Source: Ligula intestinalis (lineage: Eukaryota > Platyhelminthes > Cestoda > Diphyllobothriidea > Diphyllobothriidae). From it: a DNA stretch of 64,000 bases. The stretch covers positions 21,483,817-21,547,816 of the forward strand of contig JAYGXS010000008.1 of assembly GCA_036362985.1 (NCBI GenBank), given 5' to 3'. This document shows positions 20,765 through 33,424 of this stretch, in pieces (position 1 is the first letter of the stretch; each line of letters opens with the position of its first letter). The notes beneath the pieces were generated by a model. That model was not told the origin of the DNA and made no database searches. It saw nothing but the letters and a program-made list of their open reading frames with translations. The translations under genes were made by a program, and so were the position numbers.

Positions 20765-23108
20765 AGATTAAGTAACTTTATTAAGGGAAGAAGGATTTCG
20801 CCCTTGAGCTCCCTCTTCATGAATAAAATCGCATAATAGGTCCACCGTAACAAAAGTACATAATACAAATGTAAAAATGTACAAATGAACATATGATCAG
20901 TATAAAAATATGTTCTAAACTATATTAATTGTTATTGTCTTCCAAATATATGACTAGCAAGCAAAGTAAGACCTAGCCTTCTTTTGAATGCGTCAACGCT
21001 TTCGGCAAAAGCAACTGAGAGAGGAATTTTATTCCATTCTTCAATGACCCGCTGGGAGAAGAAGTGGGCCCACACTTCCAGTTTGGCGTGGTGTATCTTC
21101 AGTATGTATGGATGAAAACGTAGATATATTTTTGTGCAAATTCAAAGAAGTCGGCCATCTGACGATTTTAAACACCATGATCATATTTCCTCTGTATTGC
21201 CTATAATAGAGAGGAAAAAGATTGAGCCTATCTAGACGACCTCCGTATGGGAGAGCTCCTAAGCTGCTAACTAGCTTGGTCGCCCTTCGTTGCACTTTCT
21301 CGAGCATTGCGTAATCTTTCTTTCTCGAGGGGCACCACGCTTGGACGCAGTACTCAAACATCGGCCGAACAAATGTTCCAAAGAATCGCCCAAAAAGCTC
21401 CTCATTAAAATAGAGGAAGGACCTTCTGATCGCTCCGAGGATGTTCATAGCCTTCTTTGTGGTTTAAGCCCAGTGAGTTGACGGTTTAAGGTCGGGCGTC
21501 ATGCGTACACCTAGATCCCGTAGTTCGTTCACTAGCTCGAGTTGATGATCTCCGATCGAGTAGTCTTACTCGCATGGTATCATGTTTCTGCAACTAGACC
21601 GTAAATGGATAAATTGGCATTTGTTGAAGCTCAGCTGCAGTAGCCATTTTTCACACAACTTTTGCAAGCGATCCAAGTCATTTTGTAAGGTCTGTCCATC
21701 CTCTGAGCTTTCAATGGACTTCGAGATCTTTAGATCGACTGCAAACATGACTTTCTCACAGGTGAGGCAGTCAATGCAGTCGTTCACATATACCAGAAAT
21801 AGAATGGGACGCAGAACGCTTTCCTGCGGAACCCCACTGGATACGGTTTTGCATTTTGTTTTGGTGTCTCCAATACAAACACGCTGACGCCTGCCTGTTT
21901 GGATGTCGGCTAACCATTTGAGTAGGTTTCCAGTCACACTCATTTTATGCAGCTTTGATAATAGTCATCTGTGTGTAACCTTGTAGAATGCCTTGTTGAT
22001 GTCAATGTAGACCGCATCGAACGACGAACCCATTTCCAGAGATTTCTTCCCGCCTTTCATGGATGTTAGCAGGTTTGTGAGACAAGAGTGGCCACTTCGG
22101 AATCCGTGTTGCGCTGCCCTTAGCAAGTTGTTCTCCACAATATGTCTCATTAGTTCCGTTTTGATTAGTTTCTCCATTAGCTTGCAACACATGCTTGTGA
22201 GACTAACTTGTCTAAATCTATTAGGTGAAGTTCTCTCGCCTCCTTTATAAATAGGTGTTATGTTGGCTAGCCAGTAGGCAGAGCCCCCTTTTCCACTTAA
22301 CTTTCAAAGATCGTGGAAAGCGGTTAGGCCAGTTGTTCTGCGAGCTCTTTAGTGGGCTTTAACTGCCTCAAGGCTTTTCTTACAGTGTCTATTCCGAACA
22401 ATACCGTGCTAATTGTATGCGCCGCTGGGACTACATATTGCTGTACATTCTATGTATTAACATACATAAAGAAATTGGACAAGAGGTTCGCCTTATCTGA
22501 GTTATCCGCACACTTGTTTCCTTATTATCTTTCAGACAAGGAATGGGATTTCGATTCAGTTTGGCCTTATTCCCATAAGCAAATAATCTTTTTGGGTTAT
22601 GAGCTATTCCCTTGACAAGTTCTGCCTCAAAGGCCATTCTTTCGATTCGAATGAGTCTTCGACATAAATTTCGCTGCTTTTTAAATTCTAAGAAGTGTTG
22701 GGGCTGTTGTATCGGGCTATTTTTTCCACATTCTTCTTTTCTTCTTGAAGTTCCTTTTTGTGTTCGGTGTCACCCATTCCGGCCGGGAGATGCACAAGCT
22801 TTTCTTAAGCGGGCAGCAGTCGTCTTCTAGTTGCTGAGATAAGTTCCTAAAGAAGCACCAAGCGTCGTTCGGGTCAGAAAAGTATGCAGGGCTACAGTCA
22901 GTCACGTGAAGTTGTCCTTTCATTTCCTTATAATCTCCTTTCCATACATTCCTCTCACTTAGTGCGCGAGCGGCGGGTACCGAGAAATGGCTGTACTCCC
23001 AGAAAAGGACACAGTGATCATTTCGGCTAAAAGGAGTATGTGTATTCAATCCAAGGCTACAGTTTTTGTCTCTACTAATGACGAGATCCAGGCAGCCACA
23101 TTGTTGTC
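20765..23108 (-). pseudogene. CR1-like LINE copy A (5'-truncated)
   Basis: A minus-strand LINE relic. It has the end of the endonuclease (…CLDLVISRDK… near 23080, then SDH-type region NDHCVLFWEYS at about 23010), linker, RT palm (22192-21566) and C-terminal region (21448-21041, …FGTFVRPMFEYCVQAWCPSR…LERVQRRATK-type motif). The catalytic box reads FAVD instead of FADD, and the frame is broken several times, so it is dead. The 3' end (…CCCTTAATAAAGTTACTTAA) matches the end of copy C, placing both in one family. Its 5' break at 23108 coincides with the 3' tail of copy B. Confidence 0.9.
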
Positions 23109-25640
23109 CAGTTTCAGTTTTCAGTTTATTATGTGAGGATAATAGGCAATGCCTTTGAAAACCCTATTTAGCACGTGAACAAGCACCCATAAAAATTTAT
23201 CACTTCTAACATAGTATTGGCAAACAGTGAGTTGCATTGTTTATTACAATCAATGGCTGGTTTTAGATGTCAGACTTAGAGGGAGGAGATTAGCATTGTT
23301 TTTTACAAGATATGTCTGTTTTTTAGAGTTCAGACTTGGAGAGAGGAGAGGGGACGCATGTAATTATCCAAGCGTTGTTTGTACAGCTGAAGGGAAGTGG
23401 ACACCACGACTGACTGTGAAAGGTTGTTCCACTGTTGTATGACACGTTGCGTGAATAATTAAGAGCGGAGGTTTAGTTTGGACCTCTTCATGCGCAGCTT
23501 CATTGTGTGCCCACGGAGATATGGCGAGAGGTGCCTCTAAAACATGTCTTCAAAGCGTAATCTTTTCTCAAGACCATTAATTATCTTGTTAACTAGAATA
23601 AAATCCCCTCTTTATTGCCTGTAATGCAGAGGGAATCAATTTAGGCATGCCAGTCTATCAATGTAAGTGTGGTTCTTTAGACCTCTTACTAGCTTTGTTG
23701 CCCGACACTTCACTTTCTCCAGACATGCTGTGTCCTTTGCTAGCCATGGCCGCTACGCCTGTATGCAATACTGTAGGTGTGGTCGAACAAATGTGCCGTA
23801 CACTATGCCAAATATATCTTCATCGAAGGCTAGAAACGCCCTTTTGATAGCATGCAGCACTCAAGTGGCATTATTTGCAGCTTTGACAGATTGTAATGAG
23901 GGCTTCAGATTACTCTGTATCCACAGGTCTTTTTGCGTAGATGCTACGGGAATTTGGATGTTTTTCAGGTGATATGTCCTGCTGCTCTAGGAGATAGGGT
24001 AGTTTGTTGGACGCAGGTGGAGGACGGCAGACTTTTGCACCTTTTAATCCAGCAGCCATCTCTCGGACCACGTCTGCAGTTTGCAAAAATTATTTTGCGG
24101 TGCATGTCAGTCGCTTGGGCGCGTAATGACCTGCCAGAGCTGAACGTCCTCGGCGAATATGATTTTATTGCAGTCCAGTTCTTGAAGGCTGTAATTTACA
24201 TAGAGAATGAAGAGTAGAGGACCGAGAACGGATCCTTGAGGAACCCCACTAACTACTTCAACCCTGTCCGATTTATCATCCCCGATGCAAACGCCTTGTT
24301 TTCGACCGAATAAAAATGACCTGATCCAGTCCAAAACTTTCACTCTGATGCCAAGAACGCTCAGTTTATGTAAAAGGCGTTGATGGGGCACGCTGTCAAA
24401 GGCTTTTTGAAAATTGATGTACACTATGTCCACTTCGAAACCCTCTTCTAAAACACTTGTCCAGGCTTCAATTAAAGTAAGTAAATTTGAAAGGCAGGAG
24501 TGCCTTCGCCGAAAGCCATGTTGGAAATTTTTTATGTTGAAATTTTCATTGCAAAATCTTAGTATGGCCTGCTTGACAAGGACCTCTATCATTTTGTAGG
24601 AAAGGGAAGTCAAGCTTATGGGCCAAAAGCTGTTTGCATACATCTTGGTGCCTCCCTTATATAACGGTACGATGTTGGCCGTCTTCCACTGCAAAGGCAA
24701 GTCCCCTGTTCTAATGTAAAGCTTGAACAGAATTGAAAGAGGCACCAATAGCTCGGTCGACAGTTCGCTAAGTATCAGTCCAGGAATCCCATCCGGTCCA
24801 GGAGACTTGTCTGGTTTGATGTGACTGAGGATAGGCCTTACTGCGGTGACAAATAAGGTAACAGTTTCAATAACGGCTGCACCTTCGCACACTTCTACTA
24901 TCGAATTGTCGTCGGGGGATTCCATCACAAACGCCGATCAGGAAAACTATGACAGTACCTCTACTTTCCGCGGTCGTTCCGGTATTACTGCAATGTCGTT
25001 TCGGTGCTTCCTTTGACTGCAAATGCATCCATATAACTTATTTGAACAAATTGTGGCTAGTGTTTTAAGTTGACGCTCAAAGGCAGTTCTAGAATTTCGT
25101 ATATATTTCGTATATATTTCGTTGTGCTTTATATTTGGCAAATGATGTTAACACTTGAAGATGCTCGTACCTTTTCTACAACCTTTGTTTCTCCTTCATG
25201 GCCCTTTTTATCGGCTGGTTGACATATGGAGGTCTGGCACATGGTCTTAGTACTTTGATTGGGCAATAGACTTCAATTAAGCGCTCTACAGTCCCTTGGA
25301 TATCATTTGTATCGTTCATACTGGGTAACCAGTTTTCTGCGGAAGCGGTACGTCTCATTTCTTCAAAATCGGCTTTCAAAATATTTCTGCGCCACTTCAT
25401 TGTGTTTTTGGAGACAGAAGGTAGCACACGAAGGTAAAAGCAACGTGGTCGCTTACCCCAAGTGGTGCTTGTGAGTTCACTTCCCTTATGCTCCTAAAGG
25501 GTGAGGAGAAAGTCGAAGATCTAAAGGCATTCCGAATGGGCCGTATAAAAGGATGAACAACGCCAACCAAGACCGTTGAAGGATGTCCTGAAGAGTGAGG
25601 CTGAGGTTCAGCTATTGTAAAGCAGGAAACCAATACTTAG
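23109..25640 (-). pseudogene. CR1-like LINE copy B (5'-truncated)
   Basis: Minus-strand copy ending in a short repeated tail (AAACTGAAAACTGAAACTG). The longest open block (24928-24107) covers the RT: …PDKSPGPDGIP…, …NFQHGFRRRHSCLSNL…, …FQKAFDSVPHQRLL…, …GVPQGSVLGPLLF…. The catalytic motif is FAED, one aspartate replaced. Upstream blocks (25141-24947, 25427-25176, 25633-25397) cover the linker and the end of the endonuclease (…LGVSDHVAFTF…) in different frames. It is 5'-truncated at about 25640, next to the start of copy C on the opposite strand. Confidence 0.9.
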
Positions 25641-25649
25641 ATACTCACA

Positions 25650-28140
25650 CCTGATGGTTTTTTTTCAGCGGGATTTTTCCCCCGCGGAGCGGGAGAAATG
25701 GAGATTGCTAAAAGTAGAACTCCACAGGAGATGCGAACTCGGCGAGAGCAATCTTCGAATTCTGAACGGGGAGATCGTCCATGTCCCAAGGTCACTCCTC
25801 TGGAGAAAGCCGATAACACTAACAGCCTTGTCGGGATGCACAACAGTCCGTCTCCATCAGCAGCGACAGATCCCTGCATGCAATCTCACGCAAGGGGCAA
25901 TCACCTGCATAAAGTGGTGAATAAGTCTAAATTGAGCTTTCTTTACACTAATGTCCAAAGTCTTCCCTCAAATTTGATGAACTCAAGGCAGTACTTTCGG
26001 AGCGGGAACCTGATGTAGTTGCCACAACGGAAACATGGCTAAAATAGAAATCGCGGATTCGGAGATTTTGATTCCAGCATACCAGCTTTTCCGCAAAGTC
26101 CGCCAAAACCGACAAGGAGGTGGGGTTGTCGTGTATGTCAGAACTTAAATTGCTGTTGTAGAAAGAGAACACCCTGTAGCCCTGGAGTATGAGTCCATCT
26201 GGTTAAAGATCAAGAAGGCGAATTCACAGAACCTTGAATTCCTGGCCGTTTACAGGCCACCAAACATTCTGAATGGAGCCGACGACTTGCTCCTTGGTCT
26301 GGTAAAAGAAGCTGCTAGCCACCGGGAGGTTCTCATCGTTGGTGACTTTAACGCCCCTGCAATTGAATGGAGCAACCTGACAGTGGAGGCGGCGTCAACT
26401 TCCTTGAGTTCCAAATTAATGGATCTTACGCTTGACCTATCTCAAGTTCAGAACGTTAAGGGCATAACCAGATTTCGATAAAACCAGCTGGCTACTTGTT
26501 TGGATCTCATTTTCACGAAGGATTCATCCTACATAGATGAAGTGCATTCAAGTGCTCCGCACGGTAAGAGTGACCATACAACACTAATATTGGATTACTC
26601 ACTCCATACTGAATGGCTGAGCAAAACGGAGGATTAGCCGAACATATGGAAGGCAGATCTCAATTCAATGAAGAATGCACCATTGTCCGTGAATTGGGAC
26701 TGCCTACTCAAGGGGATCCGGAGGAGGATTGGAGATCACTCAAGAGGGTTGCATTAGATCTGCTGTAGCGCTTTTGTCCGGTGAAGGTACACAAGACGAC
26801 TAGTCGTCCTGCCTGGTTGACGAGAGACCTTAACAGGCAACTGAAGAAGAAGAATATGAATTGGAAGTTATTCAGGAAAACTTGGTCGCCAGTAAACCTC
26901 GAGGAATTCCGACGCCAAAGAAATGCAGTAAAAAAGCAATTCGCCAAGCCAGGAAAAAATATGTATCAAGAATCATCCAACAGGCCGAAGAAAAGCCCAA
27001 AATTCTATTCCGCTATATTAACAGTATATTAAAAACAAGGATCCTGTCGCAGTACTTAAGAATGATGATGGCGGAGAAGTCGTTGAGAATGACGAGAAAG
27101 GCGAGTACTGTAGCCGGTTCTTTGTCTCAGTATTTACTAGGGAAACTGAGCTTCATTTTGATAATGCCAACAGTGCTGTTGTAAACGCTGGTCCAGCGCT
27201 TCATTCTCTACTATTTCCAACATCTCTAGTTAAGAGGGAGCTGCAGAGCCTCAAGGAAGCAAAGGCATCCGGTCCAGACAATATACCAGCCAAGTTCTTG
27301 AAAGAATTGGCAAGCGAACTCTCAGAGCCCCTAGCACATATATTTCGTTCTTCATTTGAACTAGGAAAACTGCCATCTCAATAACAAAAAGGCAAATATT
27401 TACCCGATATACAAGGGCGGAGCCCGAACGAAGGTCAACAATTACCGGCCCGTCAGCCTTACTTGCATTTGCTGTAAAGTGATACAAACGATAATTAAGA
27501 AGACGACAGTGGAGTTCTTGGAGGAGAACAACCTACTGTCAGGGCTCCAACACGGCTTCAGAAAGAACCATTCTTGCCTTTCCTGCCTTCTACTCTTCAC
27601 TGAGCAGTGGACTCGCACACTAGATGAAGATGGTAAGGTTGACGTCATCTATACGGACTTCGAGAAGGCATTCGACAGCGTCCCACATAAGCGTCTAATG
27701 TAAAAATTGTCAGAAATTGGCATAAGAAGAAACCTGCTGGCATGGATCACAGATTTTCTCACAGGGCGATCGCAAACTGTGTGCATCGGTGACTCAAAGT
27801 CAAACCATACATCTCTTCTGAGTGGCGTCCCCCGAGGCTCTGTCTTAGGGCCACTGCTCTTCCTTATTTATATCAACGACTGTGTCAACGACCTGGGTTG
27901 CAGCACTATCATGTTTTCCGACGACGTCAAACTCTGGAGAGCCATCAGGTCTGACGCCGATAGGAAAGCGCTTCAAGAGAGTCTCAATCGACTAAGCTGC
28001 TGGTCTGCTCGTTGGCTTTTAAACTTAAACATAAGTAAGTGTGTGGTTTAAAGACTCCGTACTAGAAGGACTGATGAGGAGAACGATTCCATCCAATACC
28101 TCCTCGATGGGCACCCGCTTCCAAATGTGAACGAACAAGG
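25650..28140 (+). pseudogene. CR1-like LINE copy C, 5' part
   Basis: The plus-strand LINE starts near 25650 with a linker (25698-26018) leading into the endonuclease (LSFLYTNVQSLPSNL…; VGDFNAPAIEW at about 26340; CLDLIFTKDSS; HGKSDHTTLILDYS). RT follows from about 27240 (…ASGPDNIPAKFLKELASEL…), with an in-frame TAA at 27704-27706 splitting …HKRLM and KLSEIGI…. The catalytic box is FSDD, with both aspartates present. Several frameshifts lie in the EN-RT linker. The element is cut at about 28140 (…PNVNEQG) by LINE E and resumes at about 33425 (KKDLGVLINS…). Confidence 0.9.
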
Positions 28141-28585
28141 CCAAGGCCAAGTCGCGCAACTTATCTTTCGAAGCTAAGTAACATATACATATAGTTTTAT
28201 CAGATTTCCTCGTTACTTGCTGAATTTAGTGGCTTAATTGTTGTTATGTATTTTTATATGTAACCCTTTAGCTACTGCACATACCGGTAGTTGTCTTTTT
28301 TACCGATAGGTCAAAATATACATTTTTATACTGTTTCACTGACATAGCCTCATTCTAGTTCCCGTACATTCACGTAAAAAGCAAATAATCTATTGCGTAA
28401 ATACTGAATAATATCAAAAAATTTGTTACTTTATCAATTTCCAGCAAGAAATAATTTGTATTACTCTATATACCATAAGAGATAATTTTCACCCTGCGTA
28501 GCCTCTTCGGTAATTCAAATTTTCTGTCGCAATTTTGTGCATAACTTTGCTTAGAACATATCCTATCACTCACTTTCTATTCAAT

Positions 28586-29785
28586 ATGATACCCAAGCCA
28601 CAGCTGAGACGTAAATTAACCCGGAATACAAATTATCGTAAAGATAAACCCCTCTTAAGCATGAAGAAACTTGATCTTGATGCTTTAGACAACTTTAGTA
28701 AGCCATATAACCAATATGCTTGCCTGTTTACGGTCCTTGGTGCCATCTTTGATGGAAAGGTATCTACGCTCACTTCTCAGCAATGTGAGAAACTATAGCC
28801 TTTAGTCAATATGGTGTCTACTGACACCCGTGATTGGCAAAAAATGCATTTTAATTTTCTTTTGAAAAATGCTTCAAAAGATAAACGACCTATAGATGTT
28901 GCTGTTCAGTTTCTTTACTCTTGTGGCTTTAATTTTAAAGTTGCAGAAGCTAAAAGACTCTCATACCGAAGTAAAAACCCGCCGATTCTCGTAAAACTTT
29001 TTTCGACGATAGAAGTAGACCTTATATTCTCTCAACATGTGCGGTCAGCCAACTATTTATAGGAAAATAAACTTGACATATGCAGGGATAAAACGCCAAT
29101 GGAGCGTCGGGTTTTATCTAAAGAAGCAAATGAGAACACTGGCTCCGGTTCAACTAAACCAAAAGTTGTCCCTGAGGCCGGCCCTCCCGTTCAGGTAAGC
29201 CCACATCCCTCTGGATCAATGTCAGTTTCCCCTGATACTTCTCCCATTCACCTTACTCGTGATTCGAGTGAGATTGTAGCGTCGTCAAGTCATTCTCCTT
29301 CTAAGCCAAATACGCCTGTAATAGCTTTAAATCCCGATAAACCTATGAACGCCCCTAGTAAATCTACGTCAGTTTTCAAATTCGGCAATATGATTACCGA
29401 TAATAACTCAATATCTAACAAAGACCCAACTGCTCAAGCTAGCACTTTTTCTTTCCCCAAATCTCATCAACATCCCCAAATAATTCAGCCAGCTTATAAA
29501 ATTAACCGTTTTTTAAAACCAGTCATGCAATTTTCGAAGGCCAATATTCCGTCAAATTTTGATATAATGCCTCAAAATCCTGTATGTATGCCCCCTCCTG
29601 GTTTTCCCATGCCACACTTTAGCCACCCTTTCGATGGACCTCCCTCTAATATGCCTTTCTACAATGTACACAGTTCATTTGATAATAATTACTTGACAAA
29701 CTGTAGACCAGGGTCAATTTGCTTTCCGCCTTTTGTTTCTCCCATGCCGTTTCCCTTTCCGCCACCAAGTTTTCCTTTTTTATAA
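28586..29785 (+). pseudogene. LINE E ORF1 (gag-like), two in-frame stops
   Basis: A single frame of 400 codons from ATG at 28586, broken only by TAG at 28796-28798 and TAG at 29060-29062. The N-terminal half is basic (MIPKPQLRRKLTRNTNYRK…) with a compact region (…YACLFTVLGAIFDGK…). The second half is Ser/Pro/Asn-rich and ends in a Pro/Phe-rich tail (…PPFVSPMPFPFPPPSFPFL). No zinc knuckle was seen. It would be the RNA-binding partner of ORF2, judged by its position alone. Two single-base substitutions could account for the stops. Confidence 0.75.
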
Positions 29786-29789
29786 ATAC

Positions 29790-32658
29790 TGACGGGCGTG
29801 ATCTGAATCTGAAGGATACGCTCAGAATAGTCTCACTCAATGCGAGATCAGTTGTTAATAAGATGACAGAACTTAAAACAGTAGCATTTGAGCTTGATCC
29901 AGGTGTGCTTTGTGTCACTGAATCTTGGACACACTCTCTTATTTCTGACTCGACACTCGCCATAAATAATTATAGTTTGTACCGACAAGACCGCATTGAA
30001 AAGCGTGGCGGTGGTTGCCTTCTGTGTATTAAATCATCCTTTCTACATTTCCAGTATCACCTGAGCATTTCGTCATTTTCTGGATATTTTTGTCTTATTT
30101 CAGTCATCCTGCCACACAATAAAAAAGCGATAATTGGGTGTGTCTACAATCCTCCCAGTAACTCACGTAATGTAATGCAGCTGTGTGAAATGTTTGAAAA
30201 TTTGCAGCGACTCAATTCGATGTCAGAATAATTATAGGTGATTTTAATCTGCCAGACATTGACTGGCATGCAAATACCTGTCCACCAAGATTTCAGAAAT
30301 TGGTTGACACTATCAACTTTTCAAATATGTCACAACTGGTCAGTTCAGTGACCAGAAATGACAACATATTAGATTTAATTTTTACAAATGATGTCCACCC
30401 TCTTTTTATGAGTTTGCACCGTGATATTTTCACAAGTGACCGTGCCTTAATTCACTGTTGTTTTCCAGTCTCTCTTTCTAAAAAGCCCGATGTAAAATGC
30501 AATAACCTCGACTTTGGTAACGTAAACCATGAATTAGTAAATGATTTCGTAAGTAACCTAGATTGGCATAGAATATTTTCAACTAACGATCCCTTCTTTT
30601 TCCAGGAGCTATTGCAAAACATTACAGAAAATAACCAGGCTCTTACCCCACTTACGATTTCTAAATCGAATGCAGCTTCCTCTACTGTGCCATATTTTCT
30701 CCAAAATAGACTTAAGACATTACAAAAACAACTTAAGTATACGTCTAATAGCTCTTTATCAGTTCATTTAAGAATAGCGCAAATATTTAAATTAGCGCTT
30801 AAAATAAGGCTTGCACGAGATAGGCGTAGAGAGGCCACAGCATTAAGTGATGCGAATTCTTCCAGATCAGTTGCTCAAGTCTTCCGTCTTCGGTCGTCGG
30901 CTAAGCTTCAGAAAGTCATTCCACCCTTACTCAATGGCAACAATCATTTTGTTACAGACGATTTGGAGAAAGCAGCATTGCTAAATTCATTTTTCGCCGA
31001 GTTCCTCACCATCGAAACTAGCCCCACTCCTGTAATCCCCCTGATGTGTGATTCAAATCTCAGTACCCTTAATTTCTCACCCGCTTGTATTCAAAAAGAA
31101 ATAAGTCGTCTTAAAAATTCACATTCGGTAGGAAGTGATAACATTCCAAACTCACTCATCAAACAATTAAGAGATTTCCCACCTTTACTGAGTCAGTTAT
31201 TTTTCAGTGTTTCTTGAGATAGGCGTTTTCCCGGACTACTGGAAAACTTCTATCATAATTCCCGTATTTAAATCTGGTTCCGGATCAGATATTCACAATT
31301 ATCGCGGTGTTCATAAAACGCCCTCTCTGGCCAAACTCTTTGAAAAACTAATTGCCAAAAAAATTACAGATTTTTGCATCAATAATAACATTCTCAGCTC
31401 CTCACAGCATGGCTTTTTACCGGATCGATCTTGTGAAACATGCCACATGTCTTTTCTAAATCTACTTACTTCTCTTCGTAATGATCATCTATCTGTGGTA
31501 TTTATCTATTTTGACCTTAGTAAAGCATTTGATAAAGTTCCTCACAGGAGGCTCCTAGCCAAACTAGAGGCTATAGGATTTCGTAGTCCTCTTACTGACT
31601 TCATCAGATCTTATCTTTCAAATCGACAACAAAAGGTTTTAGTGGGATCCTCACACTCTACTCCTACCGCAATTTTGAGTGGTGTCGTTCAAGGTACCGT
31701 GCTAGGTCCTCTGCTCTTTTTGCTTTACATAAATTATATCTCATTGAGTGTTAAACACTCCCAATCTTATATTTATGCAGATGATCTCAAGTGTGTTAAC
31801 TCCACCTCTAACTCTACGGCCGCGAGATGCTTACAACAAATTCATTCTGATCTGCACGCTTTTTCGACGTGGAACTCAGCATGGCAGATGGAATTCTCAC
31901 CTTCTAAGTGCCGATATTTGTGCTTTGGGCCTAAAAGGCTGCCACAACCTGTTATTTTTCAAGGTTTCCCAATGCCTGAATGTTCCAGTATCAAGGACCT
32001 AGGATTAAGCTACACCAATAAATTAGACCTTTCTCCTCACGCCGATAGGATTACAGCCAAAGCCGAACAGATTTGTGGCTTAATCTCTTATAATTTATAT
32101 CGTCCTGAAATGAAATTAAGACTTTATCGTATGTTCGTGCTCCCTATCATAGAATATCGCTACCCCTTTTTCGGTCTCATGAATGAAGGTAGCCGTTCAA
32201 AAATTGAACGAATTCAAAAAATTTTCACACGAAAACTGCTGTATCCGACAGCTTCTAATACTTGCTACTCAAATAGGTGTCAATTAACAAAACTAAGGTT
32301 CATTTGGGTCAGGAGATTGGAAGCACACTTTTGTCTCCTTCTTTGGCTCAATAATTGCACAAATTTACCCAGGACTTCTGTCATTACCCCCGTCAGCCGT
32401 CCCTACAACCTAAGAAACTCGGCACTTGTTATACGCCCTCCTGCATCTTCCTCATGTAAACGCTCTTTGTTTTTTGCTTCCAGATATAGCTTTCTTTGGA
32501 ATAACTTGCCAATCGAAATTAGGTCGTTAACTAGACTGTCTGCTTTCAAACAGAGACTGCACATTTATCTTAACACTGACTCTATTAACCTTCTATTCTC
32601 CTCATCTTTTCCGAGCAGCTTTCTCCATGACCGCGAGAAAGGGCCATTGGGAATTTAG
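29790..32658 (+). pseudogene. LINE E ORF2 (endonuclease-RT), two frameshifts
   Basis: AP-type endonuclease (LRIVSLNARSVVNKMTELK…; VTESWTHS with the catalytic Glu; IIGDFNLPDIDW at about 30232; NILDLIFTNDV) followed by RT (…GVFPDYWKTSIIIPVFKSG…; …QHGFLPDRSC…; FDLSKAFDKVPHRRLL; GVVQGTVLGPLLF; catalytic YADD at about 31776) and a C-terminal region (…LPIIEYRYPFFGL…). The reading frame shifts near 30230 and near 31212. All RT aspartates are present. Comparison with copy I shows the same domain order. Apart from the frameshifts it is full length. Confidence 0.88.
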
Positions 32659-33200
32659 AAGATCCGCTTCAAACTATTCTCTCTGCCTCGTGTCCCCCGA
32701 GAACCTAGATGTTTCCATTAACCACCGCTGAATCAAGCGAAGCCACGTGGAAGTACTCAGTCTAAAATGCTGTAGTTTCGTTGAATACTCACCTTCATCA
32801 GACCACACACACCTATGTATGCTCTACTACTATCTTCCTAAGCAGTTTTTTTCTCTTGCACAATTTTTGAGCATGGAGGCCCGTTGAACACTGTCTCCAT
32901 TTTCACTCTTTCTCCATGAACCCGAGAAAGGACCATCGGGAATTTAGGAGATCCGCTTGAAACTATTATCTCTGCCTCGTGTACCCCGAGAACCTAGGTG
33001 TTTCCATTAACCACCGCTGAATCACACGAAGCCACTCGGAAGGACTCAGTCTTAAATGCGACAGTTTCGTTGAATACTCGCCATCATTAGACCACCCACA
33101 CCTATTTCTGCTCTACTACTATCTTCCTTAGCAGTTTTTGTCTCTTGCACAATTTTTGAACATGGAGGCCCGTTGAACACTGTCTCCATTTTCACTGTAA
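32619..33200 (+). repeat. 289-bp tandem duplication in LINE E 3' UTR
   Basis: 'ctttctccatgaccgcgaga' at 32619 recurs as 'ctttctccatgaacccgaga' at 32908, and about 290 bp of highly similar sequence follow each. The unit starts near the end of ORF2, so the last codons (…FLHDREKGPLGI) are part of it. Shared landmarks include 'gaggcccgttgaacactgtc'. Confidence 0.9.
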
Positions 33201-33424
33201 GAGTTTTTTTTAACTGCCATAAGTTTTCGTTTTTAGTTCAAAATTACCTGCAAAACATTGTTCAATGTTGCCCCAAAAGGACAATTTCTGCTGACATTAT
33301 TACGACTTTCTACGTCTACTTGCACATATTGTCAAATTATTTTTGAATTTTTATTTTTTTCGAAATTAACTTTGTATAGATAGTGCCGTACTGGCGCTAA
33401 AAATATAAATTCAAAATTCAAAAT

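Larger units (their letters stand above)
28141..33424 (+). mobile_element. LINE E (CR1/Jockey-group, second family), full-length nested copy
   Basis: About 5.3 kb inserted inside copy C, joining …VNEQ and KDLGV in the interrupted protein. It has a ~440-bp 5' leader, ORF1 (28586-29785), ORF2 with endonuclease and RT (about 29790-32658), a 3' UTR with an internal 289-bp duplication, and a tail of AAATTC-type repeats (aaattcaaaattcaaaattcc). A related copy (I) sits at 52.1-56.9 kb. Two stops in ORF1 and two frameshifts in ORF2 show it is no longer active. No clear target duplication could be called at the junctions. Confidence 0.9.
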
